Notes under the pieces: generated by a model
The model's input: the letters and a program-made list of their open reading frames with translations, nothing else
The model's database searches: none
What the model was told of the DNA's origin: nothing
Translations under genes and position numbers: made by a program
In this document: positions 15,883-26,927 of the stretch, one piece after another
How positions within the stretch are numbered: position 1 is the stretch's first letter
How the letters are laid out: each line of letters starts with the position of its first letter
NCBI GenBank assembly: GCA_937958695.1
Contig: CALGNK010000047.1
Coordinates: 1 to 29,425 of the forward strand
Direction: 5' to 3'
Source of the DNA: an uncultured bacterium
GTDB taxonomy: Bacteria; DUMJ01
Length of the DNA: 29,425 bases

Positions 15883-17306
15883 AGAGATTGAATGGTTTCC
15901 TCGAAGATTCTCCTATAAAATTCTAGCTTTTCTTTAGTATTAGCTTCGAATCTTAACACAAGAGCAGGTTGAGTATTGCTTGCCCTTATTAGGCTCCATC
16001 CGTCTGAAAATTCTACCCTTAGTCCATCAATAGTTATAACTTTAACAATGTCTTTAGCTACTTCTGGATATTTACTCTTAAATCTTGGTAAAAATTCCTC
16101 TACTATCTGAAATTTTTTCTCCTCAGGACAATCTAGCCTTATCTCAGGAGAAACATACACCTCTGGTAAGTCTTTTAAAAGGTCTGAAAAAATAAAGTTA
16201 GGATTATTAAGTTTTTCTCGAGCCACTATCTCTAGAAGCCTTAAGGTTGCATAGATGGCATCATCATATCCAAAATATCTATCATTAAAGAACATATGTC
16301 CACTCATCTCTCCAGCTAAAAGGGCAGATTCTTCTTTTAATTTCTTTTTAATTAGAGAATGACCTACCGGAGAAAGGATGGGAATCCCTCCAAGTTTCTC
16401 AATTCCATCAAATAGTGTTTTAGATGCTTTAACCTCGCTTATTATCTTTGCTCCAGGATTATCCTTCAATACCTCCTTAGCAAATATATAAGTTAATCTG
16501 TCTCCATAAACAACATTGCCATTCTCATCCACAACCCCTATCCGATCTACGTCACCATCATAAGAGATTCCTAAGTCAAGATTATGTCCTTTTACTATAT
16601 TTATCAAATCTTCCAATGTCTCTAATAATGTAGGGTCAGGGTGATGATTTGGAAATCTACCATCTGGTTCTGAGTAGAGTTCAGCTAGAGATATATTTAA
16701 TTCTTTAAGTATTTGTGGAACTATAATACCAGCACAGCCATTACCACTATCTATCCCTATTTTTATCAGTCCAGGGGTTATCTTTCCAAGAGGACCTTTT
16801 TTAAATTCTTCTATAAGAAAATCCTTGTAAAGAGATAATATATCAAAAACCTCTAGATTTCCTTTCTCAAAGTTAAAATTTATTTCCCCACTCTCAACAT
16901 CTCTTGCTATCTCATAAAGCTTCTGTATCTCATCACCAAATAGAGTTTCTCTTCCAACACATATCTTTAGTCCATTAAATTCTGGGGGGTTATGACTTGC
17001 AGTAATCATTAGTCCTCCATCTACATCTAACTTAAAGAGAGAGAAGTACAAGACAGGTGTCGGACAGATACCAATATCTATGACATTAATACCTCCTGTA
17101 TTTAAGCCCTTAACAAGTCCATCAAAAAGTGTCTTAGAGTGTAGCCTTACATCTCTTCCAACAGATACAGTATAATGCTTTTTATTTATTCTGTCTCTTA
17201 AATATACACTATAAGCCTTTCCTATAACTTCCATTACATCTGGTGCGATCTCTTTACCAACCTCGCCTCGTATATCGTACATACGAAAAATAGTCCTATC
17301 TAGCAT
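15879..17306 (-). CDS. Phosphomannomutase/phosphoglucomutase (AlgC type)
   Basis: This enzyme of the alpha-D-phosphohexomutase family interconverts hexose 1- and 6-phosphates for surface polysaccharide and cell-wall precursors. Counting from the chosen start (475 aa), the phosphoserine is S104 in TASHNP. The Mg site is DGDVDR with D250, D252 and D254. The sugar-specificity loop is GEMSGH at 332-337 and the phosphate site is RASNTQP at 441-447. GEMSGH is the form typical of dual PMM/PGM enzymes. The frame runs open to 17396, but ATG 17306 is the true start: GGAGGG lies 8 nt upstream and the preceding 30 codons are unlike the family. It leads the operon with murJ and the acyl-CoA ligase. Confidence 0.9.
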   Translation of the reverse strand: MLDRTIFRMYDIRGEVGKEIAPDVMEVIGKAYSVYLRDRINKKHYTVSVGRDVRLHSKTLFDGLVKGLNTGGINVIDIGICPTPVLYFSLFKLDVDGGLMITASHNPPEFNGLKICVGRETLFGDEIQKLYEIARDVESGEINFNFEKGNLEVFDILSLYKDFLIEEFKKGPLGKITPGLIKIGIDSGNGCAGIIVPQILKELNISLAELYSEPDGRFPNHHPDPTLLETLEDLINIVKGHNLDLGISYDGDVDRIGVVDENGNVVYGDRLTYIFAKEVLKDNPGAKIISEVKASKTLFDGIEKLGGIPILSPVGHSLIKKKLKEESALLAGEMSGHMFFNDRYFGYDDAIYATLRLLEIVAREKLNNPNFIFSDLLKDLPEVYVSPEIRLDCPEEKKFQIVEEFLPRFKSKYPEVAKDIVKVITIDGLRVEFSDGWSLIRASNTQPALVLRFEANTKEKLEFYRRIFEETIQSL

Positions 17307-17351
17307 AGATACATCCCTCCTTACTTTACAAAAAATAGAACTACAATAATT

Positions 17352-17360
17352 AGTATAACA
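17352..17360 (-). promoter_or_regulatory. Extended -10 element before the mutase operon
   Basis: TGTTATACT reads on the minus strand from 17360 to 17352, about 46 nt before the mutase ATG. No -35 is seen, because that position falls in the upstream terminator hairpin. Confidence 0.35.
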
Positions 17361-17362
17361 TA

Positions 17363-17393
17363 TAAAGAAAAAGGGCGAGCATTTTGCTCGCCC
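17363..17393 (-). terminator. Rho-independent terminator of the second binding-protein gene
   Basis: The arms 17386-17393 and 17373-17380 (GGGCGAGC and its complement) enclose a 5-nt loop. On the minus strand they are followed by TTTTTCTTT (17372 down). It lies 19 nt after the stop of the binding-protein pseudogene. Confidence 0.9.
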
Positions 17394-17412
17394 CATAATA
17401 TCTTCTTACTAA

Positions 17413-19160
17413 CTACTGCTTAAAGAAGAATTGTTCGGGTCTAGCATTCTTTGGAGATCTAAGTGTATCATCCCAAATAATACCATCAGGAACATTTCTA
17501 AAGTTATTCTTCACAACAACTGGCTGAGGCAATTCTCCAACAATACCTATCATCCAGATATTTCTCTTATGGAGATTAATGATCTCTTTGAAATACCTAT
17601 CTCTAACCTTCTCATCTGCTGTAGCTTTTGCTTTATCCAAAAGCTCATAGATCTTTCTAATATCTCCTTTAGGCTCTTCTCCACCTTTACCTCCAGTAGA
17701 ATACCACTGACCATAGAGAGGAGCCCAAGGGCCATCAGTAACTTTTCCTAAGAGCCTTCCGGGGTCAGACATTACTGCTGCGTTTCTATCAAAGTTCCAT
17801 ACTCCAATTTCCAAATCTCCAGCGTTACATCTAGTAACATATAAAGACCTCTCAACAGGCTGTAGTGCAACCTTTACCCCTACAGACTCCCAATATCTCT
17901 TTACCATCTCCAAAACATCAGACCAGGCTCCAAATATACCACTTGGGAATGTTATAGTTAAAGCTAAGGTCTTTCCATCCGGTCTCAGTCTGAAACCTTC
18001 CCTGTCTCTCCTGTTAAGTCCTATTCTGTCTAAAATTTCATTAGCCTTCTTTGGGTCATACTCTGCATAGATCTTTTCCCACTCTGGGTCATAAAAAGCA
18101 ACACCACTAATAAGTGAGCACTGCCTAGGTTTACCCATTCCTAAGTATACAAGCTTCCATATCTCATCTCTATTAATAGCTATAGATAATGCCTGCCTAA
18201 ATCTTCTATCTTCAAATAGCTTACGTAAGGTAGGATCCTTTACATTCTGATTCAGGCATATCATAACATCGGAGCCTACGCCCTGCTTCCAGTTTCGGAA
18301 GAGTAGTATTCTTCCAAGGGTGTAAGGTTGGAAGTTCCGGATTTTGTAACCAGGCATTAGAATTACTTACTCTTGCATCGAATAATTGATACCAGAACTG
18401 GAACCCAGCATCCTTTGCCTTCTTTTCTAGCTCTTCCCTTGAAGTATACTTTATATGGAACTGCTTTCCATAATGTTTTGGCAGGAAGAACTGGTTTCCT
18501 CCAGATTTACATATATTTATTAGGAAAAGCGGATTTGGTTGCTCAAATTCTACCCTAAATGTATAAGCATCTACTTTTACTACTTTACAAGGTTTACCAC
18601 CAGCTGTAAGCCATGTAGGAACTGTTGGAGTAAGGTCTTTGTTTAATATAAGATCTTCATACCAGAACATTACGTCATCAGTAGTTACAGGATCTCCATC
18701 AGACCATTTCATTCCTTCTCTAATCTTAAAGGTATAAACCTTAGCATCTCTAGAGACCTTCCAGCTCTCTGCTATATTAGGTAAAACCTTTGTTCCTCCC
18801 TTGTCAAACATAACTAGATGCTCATGACAGATTTTGTTAGGACCCCACTGGTCAGAGAGTCCTACCCAAGCCCTACGCCAAGTCCCACCATATTGACCAA
18901 TCTCTTCTACCGGTGTCACTACAAGTGGGTTTTTAGGTAATCTCTGTTCTAATGGAGGAAGTTTGCCCTGTTTAACCAGATCCTGTAACATAGGGGCTTC
19001 GTTAAACTTGGTAATCTTTTTACCTGACAATTTTTCATAATCTGAAAGATTATTAGTATTCTCCAGGGATAATTTTTTCCTGTGAGAATACTAAACTAGA
19101 AGTACTTATAAGTACACTCAAAACTAGTACCAAAACTAAACCAGCTCTTAAGAATCTCAT
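17413..19160 (-). pseudogene. Second family-5 substrate-binding protein, frameshifted and with a large internal deletion
   Basis: The gene has a good start (ATG 19160, GGAGG upstream) and a signal peptide MRFLRAGLVLVLV ending LVFSQ. An A6 run (19073-19078) then shifts the frame, and removing one A restores KLSGKKITKFNEAP. The family sequence continues to HPWKNTTLP at about 18302. It resumes in another frame with NWKQGVGSD and NQNVKDPTLRKLF, so about 100 codons present in the paralogue at 317 are missing. The C-terminus (KNNFRNVP, RPEQFFFK) is complete. The start overlaps the stop of the URO-D-like gene as ATGA, showing it was once part of that operon. A functional product is very unlikely. 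Confidence 0.85.
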
Positions 19161-20167
19161 AATTTAACCTCCTTCCTAGATTTATTTAAATAACCATACT
19201 TTACAAATGCTTTACAGGCAATATCCTGCCAGTAAGGGTCAAGTCCCAAAGCTTCGTTAGATTGATAGTATCCAGCTATAAATCCCCCGTTAAAACAGCC
19301 TAATTTTTCTATCATTTCTTTGGCAAAATCTTCTATTAACCTTTCATCTTTTTTAGGTAGTATCTGCTGTATATCTACTGGACACCAGAAATTGACCTTA
19401 CCACCGAAATCTCTAGCTAGATTATCCACCCCATGTAATGCAGGTTGATCAAACTGGAGGACATCTATACCAACCTCTATTAAATCTGGAATTATTTCAT
19501 AGATATGCCCACAGGAATGCATAAAGACGTAAAGTCCAAATTTGTGAGCAGTATTACAGAGTTGAATAAACCCAGGTTTAAACAACTCTCTCCAAGACTT
19601 AGGGGAAACTAAAAGTCTATCCTGTGTTCCCCAGTCTTCAGCAAACATAACTGCATCTGCCCCTGCCCTAGCAAACTTTTCTATAACAATTTCAAGTAAA
19701 TCAGCAATACTTTTAAGTAATCTGGTAACATTTTCCTTCTCTGCAGCTACATCTAATAGGAAGTTATCCATTCTTCTTAGGTATCTAGCTATACTAAATG
19801 GGAATCCAGGAAGAAATCCTATATGGAACTTATCTGGAGTTTCCTTAAAGATTTTCCTAGCAATCTCATATCTCGAATCCAAATCTAGTGGTGGAAATCT
19901 ATATGTATCTAACTGGCTCCAATCTTCTATGGACCCCTTAATTACCTCACCTTTTGAGTACGCTTCAAGTCTAGCCCAGGTATTCCCCCATTCATCTATC
20001 CTTTCCCATCGATTATTACCTTTATAAACCCATTCTTCACTCACATAAGGATTTGGACCTAAACCAACCCCAACCACATCATTAGGATAGGGTGGTGGTA
20101 AGGTCATTGGAATTCTCTCAGGCCCTTCGAACTTTAAGCTTTTTATAACTATTTCTCTGCTAGTCAT
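19157..20167 (-). CDS. Uroporphyrinogen decarboxylase-family protein (MtaA/CmuA-like methyltransferase homologue)
   Basis: This 336-aa TIM-barrel protein belongs to the URO-D superfamily. It starts like other members (SREIVIKSLKFEGPERIP) and carries the HSCGHIYEIIPDLIEVGID segment with H217 and C219. Further cysteines at C262 and C291 could complete a zinc site as in corrinoid:coenzyme M methyltransferases. Lineages of this type use such proteins for methyl transfer rather than haem synthesis, and no other haem gene is near. The ribosome binding site is GGAGG just before ATG 20167. It lies between two damaged sugar- or peptide-binding protein genes and was coupled to the downstream one. Substrate and corrinoid partner are unknown. 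Confidence 0.8.
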   Translation of the reverse strand: MTSREIVIKSLKFEGPERIPMTLPPPYPNDVVGVGLGPNPYVSEEWVYKGNNRWERIDEWGNTWARLEAYSKGEVIKGSIEDWSQLDTYRFPPLDLDSRYEIARKIFKETPDKFHIGFLPGFPFSIARYLRRMDNFLLDVAAEKENVTRLLKSIADLLEIVIEKFARAGADAVMFAEDWGTQDRLLVSPKSWRELFKPGFIQLCNTAHKFGLYVFMHSCGHIYEIIPDLIEVGIDVLQFDQPALHGVDNLARDFGGKVNFWCPVDIQQILPKKDERLIEDFAKEMIEKLGCFNGGFIAGYYQSNEALGLDPYWQDIACKAFVKYGYLNKSRKEVKL

Positions 20168-20189
20168 ATACCTCCACCTATATAAATCT

Positions 20190-20218
20190 AAAGGAAGCGG
20201 ATCATCTCCGCTTCCTTT
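20190..20218 (-). terminator. Terminator overlapping the stop of the third binding-protein gene
   Basis: The arms 20190-20201 and 20207-20218 pair over 12 bp around a 5-nt loop. On the minus strand they are followed by TAGATTTATATAG. The outer arm includes the stop codon of the truncated gene at 20217-20219, which is unusual. Confidence 0.7.
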
Positions 20219-22117
20219 AATATATTACAAAGTTATTTTTTACTATTACTATCTGAGGTAAGACACCAACTATACCTATAACCCAAAGATTTTTGGCATT
20301 CAATCTCATAATCTCTTGAGCATAGTTTGTTCTAGCGGTTTCATTAGTAGTACTCTTAGCTTTATCATAAAGTTGATATATTTTTACAATATCCTCAGGA
20401 GGCTTTTCCCCTTCTTTACCACCAGTTCTATACCATCTCCAATACTCATTAGCATTATTGGGAGGTGTTCCACTTGGCATACCTGGAACCCAGTAGAGTG
20501 GCTCTACTAGAGGAGTAAAACATCTATCCATAGTCCATATACCAATGTCTAGCTCTCCAGCCTGTGCCCTAGTGGTAAATAGGTCTCTACTCACTTCTTT
20601 AAGTACTGTCTTTATACCAACAGACTCCCAATATTTTTTCACCATTGTGACAACGTCTGTCCAAGGCCCAAATAGAGGGGCATACTCTATAGTTACACTC
20701 AAAGTCTTTCCATCTGGTCTTAATCTAAAACCATCTTTATCTCTTTTTGTCAAGCCAATCTTATCTAACAATTGGTTGGCTTTTGGTGGACTATACTCTG
20801 CATAGGCCTTTTCATACTCGGGTTTATAGTATGGACACTGAGGAATGACAGATGCCTGTCTAGGCTTGCCCATACCTAGATAAGCTATCTGGTTTATCTC
20901 TTCCCTATTTATAGCCAAGGATAAGGCTCTCCTAAAGTCTACATTCTCAAAAAGTTTACGTAATACTGGGTCCTTATGATTAAGGTTAGGCATAAGTAGA
21001 GCATTTGAACCCTCAGCAGATGTCCACTTTAAAACTCGGTAATTCCCCTTATCCTTGCTTTCCATAAATAAGTTATAGTTTGTCCATGATATATGTCTAA
21101 ACTGCATATCTATCTCGCCAGCCATAGCCTTCATATTAAGGACTTCTATGTTCTCAACTATAGTGAAACTTATCTTGTCTATATATGGTAGCTGATTTCC
21201 TGCGGTATCAACCTTCCAATAGTATGGGTTTCTTGTAGCTATAACAATATTAGAGGGGGGAGGTGTGGTTATTACCCATGCCCATATCCTTGGACAATCT
21301 GCATTCTGCCAGCTCTGTTTGTTAGAGAACAGCTGATGCCATAATTGGAATCCAGCCTCTTTTGCCATAGTCTCTAACTTTTCTTTAGGAGTATAGCTAA
21401 TATGGAACTGTTTGAGATAGTGGGCAGGATATTGAGTGATACCTAAAGCATTAGGCCCTGCCAGTATCTGCATAAATAATCCATAAGGGGCATCAAATTT
21501 AAATCTAATAGTATATTCATCTATCTTCTCAACCTTACCTGGTTTTCCTTCTACCGTAAGCCAAACAGGAAAAGTTGGAGTTAGATCTTTATTCAACAGA
21601 ACATCTTTATACCAAAACATTATATCGTCCGCTGTAAATGGTGCTCCATCAGACCACTTAATGCCCTTTCTTAGATAAAAAGTAAAAGTCTTACCCCCAT
21701 CCTCTATCTTCCATCTAGTGGCTACATTTGGGACAACCTTTTTACCATCAGCACTCCATCGGACAAGATTCTCATAGGTAATTCTACTATTAATGATCCC
21801 AACATCGCCAACCCCAACTGCAACTCTTCTCCAAGTTCCTCCATACTGGCCAATCTCCTCAAGAGGAGAAACCACTAATGGTTCTTGAGGGAGTCTCTGT
21901 TCTACAGAAGGAAGTTTTCCTGTTTTACTAGATCAGCTAACATTGGAGCTTCATTAAATTTATCAATCTTTTTACCAGTTGCCTTTTGATATTCCTGAGG
22001 ATTATTATAAACCTGGACACTAATAGCCTTTTGTTGAGCTATAGCTAAGTTACTAAAAGTCAAACTAAATAGACTTAAAGTCAATAAAAACACTAAAAAA
22101 TACCTAAAAACCCTAAT
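20217..22117 (-). pseudogene. Third family-5 substrate-binding protein, damaged at start, middle and end
   Basis: The reading frame with signal peptide (RVFRYFLVFLLTLSLF, then FSNLAIAQQ) is preceded by GAGGAGG at 22124-22130. The codon at the right 6-nt spacing (22117) is ATT, not ATG; the first standard start is GTG 22093, inside the signal. At 21919-21920 one G is missing compared with both paralogues (CAGGGAAAA type), which shifts the frame so that LVKQ continues as ENFLL and stops. The main part from about 21915 to 20217 (EQRLPQEPLVVSPLEEIG onwards) is intact. The end is VKNNFVIY, lacking the last 25 or so residues that carry NVP and PEQFF in the paralogues. Three lesions make function unlikely. 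Confidence 0.8.
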
Positions 22118-22283
22118 ATTTTTCCTCCTCTTCTATAATTAGTTTACTCTTATCCAAAACCAATATTTACACTTCCATCCCGCATCAAAACTTTTACCCC
22201 CACTTTGGAAGAACTTTAATATCTTCATTTTATATTCTTCTTTCTCTCACCCCTTTCTCTATTTAAAAACCGATTGCATTGTA

Positions 22284-22312
22284 ATTATATCTTAGAAAAT
22301 AGGCTTTGTCAA
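22284..22312 (-). promoter_or_regulatory. Consensus sigma-70-type promoter for the third binding-protein gene
   Basis: On the minus strand TTGACA (22312 to 22307) is followed after exactly 17 nt by TATAAT (22289 to 22284). Both boxes are perfect. Transcription would start near 22277. Confidence 0.75.
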
Positions 22313-22396
22313 CAGTACTTAGCTAGGTCCAAAGCTCTAAATATTGTTAGAATAGGTTATAATTGAAATGTAAATTAAATATCTTAGGAAGGCAAG

Positions 22397-22522
22397 ATAG
22401 AACTACAAAAATTTATAGAAGAGGCAAGAAGGGTTGTAGGGGAGTTTAAGCTTTCCAATGCAGAACATTCAGCAATTGCTGAAATGTTAAAATATCGAGA
22501 GACAGAGATAGAATGGATTTAA
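22397..22522 (+). CDS. Possible 41-codon open frame with ATA start (doubtful)
   Basis: The frame reads as a plausible charged helical peptide (ELQKFIEEARRVVGEFKLSN and on to TEIEWI). AGGAAGG lies 6-7 nt before ATA 22397. There is no ATG, GTG or TTG near the beginning. It may be a fragment of a lost gene or a chance open frame, and no family was recognised. Confidence 0.25.
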   Translation: MELQKFIEEARRVVGEFKLSNAEHSAIAEMLKYRETEIEWI

Positions 22523-22569
22523 AGAGAAATATTTAATATTGTTGTTCATTATGTAAGTATAGACAAATC

Positions 22570-25705
<3,136 letters not shown>

Positions 25706-25737
25706 TATGGGAAAATCTATTAAATTGGAGGTGTTTT

Positions 25738-26808
25738 GTGAGAAGAAGAAAGAAGAAGTTAAGAGTAGGAATTATCGGAGTAGGTGGAATTTCTAGAGTC
25801 CATCTAGAAGGTTATGCAAAACTTCCTGATCTAGTGGAAGTTGTGGCTTTCTGTGACATTATTCCAGAGAGAGCAAAGGCTGGGTCAGAGAGATATGGAG
25901 CTCCAGGGGCAAAAGTCTTTACCGACTATCGAGAACTATTAGAAATGGAAGACCTCGATGCTGTAAGTATCTGCACTCCAAACAATCTCCATGCACCAAT
26001 GACTATAGATGCGCTGAAAGCTGGTAAACATGTCCTCTGTGAAAAGCCTATGGCAATAACATCAGAAGAGGCAGACGCTATGGTAAAGACAGCAAAGGAG
26101 ACAGGACTTAAACTGAGCGTAGGTTATCAGTCTAGATACTCAGATGATGCTCAACTTCTAAAAAGGATGATATTAGACGGTGAGCTTGGCAAGATATACT
26201 ATGCAGAAGCATTGGCTCTCAGAAGAAGAGGAGTACCAACATGGGGAGTGTTTCTATCTAAGGAGAAGCAAGGTGGTGGCCCATTAATAGACATAGGTAC
26301 ACACTCTCTTGACTTGACACTGTGGCTTATGGGAGATTATTCTAAACCTATAGAAGTTTTAGGTTCATCTTACAAAGAACTAGCTCCATTAGGTGGATAT
26401 AATGCTTGGGGACCTTGGGATCCAAAGTCATTTGAGGTGGAAGATTCTGCATTTGGTTTTGTAAAGTTAGAAAGTGGCGCTACTGTAGTAGTCAAAGCTT
26501 CTTGGGCATTAAATATAAAAGAAGATGAGCATGGTTCTGTACTATGTGGAACAAGAGGAGGAGCTAGATTAGTAAACAATACTCTTACCATAAACAAGGA
26601 AGGCAATAATAGATTGTGGGATATAACGCCAGTTCCAACCAGAAGTCAAGAATCTTTGTATGACAGAGAGATTGCCTACTGGGTAGATTGCCTTGTAAAT
26701 AATAAAGAGCCTCTAGTAAAAGCAGAAGAGGCAGCACAAGTTACTAGAATCCTAGAAATGATATATAAATCCTCTGAAGTAAAGACAGAGGTCTCTAAAA
26801 AGAAGTAG
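25738..26808 (+). CDS. Gfo/Idh/MocA-family oxidoreductase
   Basis: This 356-aa NAD(P)-dependent dehydrogenase acts on sugars or cyclitols. The Rossmann loop is GIIGVGGISRVH (11-22), the substrate-lysine motif is CEKPMAI with K103, and the catalytic loop is GGGPLIDIGTHSLDL with D185 and H189. It differs clearly from the shorter family member at 2355. The start is GTG 25738 with GGAGGTG 4 nt upstream; the N-terminus is very basic (MRRRKKKLR). It follows lacZ after 33 nt and could share its transcript or use its own extended -10. A role in metabolism of released sugars or of modified glycosides is an inference from position only. Confidence 0.9.
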   Translation: MRRRKKKLRVGIIGVGGISRVHLEGYAKLPDLVEVVAFCDIIPERAKAGSERYGAPGAKVFTDYRELLEMEDLDAVSICTPNNLHAPMTIDALKAGKHVLCEKPMAITSEEADAMVKTAKETGLKLSVGYQSRYSDDAQLLKRMILDGELGKIYYAEALALRRRGVPTWGVFLSKEKQGGGPLIDIGTHSLDLTLWLMGDYSKPIEVLGSSYKELAPLGGYNAWGPWDPKSFEVEDSAFGFVKLESGATVVVKASWALNIKEDEHGSVLCGTRGGARLVNNTLTINKEGNNRLWDITPVPTRSQESLYDREIAYWVDCLVNNKEPLVKAEEAAQVTRILEMIYKSSEVKTEVSKKK

Positions 26809-26816
26809 CTATTTAT

Positions 26817-26851
26817 AAGGGGAGCTGAAGATTAGTATTTTAGCTCCCCTT
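26817..26851 (+). terminator. Rho-independent terminator after the dehydrogenase gene
   Basis: The arms AAGGGGAGCT (26817-26826) and AGCTCCCCTT (26842-26851) are extended by a few loop-proximal pairs. TTTAATGTCTTTTTC follows. Confidence 0.85.
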
Positions 26852-26876
26852 TAATGTCTTTTTCTATATTAGTATA

Positions 26877-26885
26877 TGGTATAAT
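26877..26885 (+). promoter_or_regulatory. Extended -10 promoter of the permease gene
   Basis: TGGTATAAT at 26877-26885 is a perfect extended -10, about 43 nt before the TTG start at 26928. The -35 is poor. Confidence 0.5.
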
Positions 26886-26927
26886 GTAATGCAAAATCTT
26901 AAATTCTAAGTAAAGGGAGATTTATTT

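Noticed and set aside
17307-17396. N-terminal extension of the phosphohexomutase by 30 residues.
   Set aside because: The extra residues do not fit the family, run through the terminator sequence, and an internal ATG has a strong GGAGGG at ideal spacing.
22139-22228. A 29-codon minus-strand ATG frame in the long leader of the third binding-protein gene, a possible leader peptide.
   Set aside because: It has only a weak ribosome binding site, an odd composition, no attenuator-like hairpin after it and no recognisable regulatory codon run.
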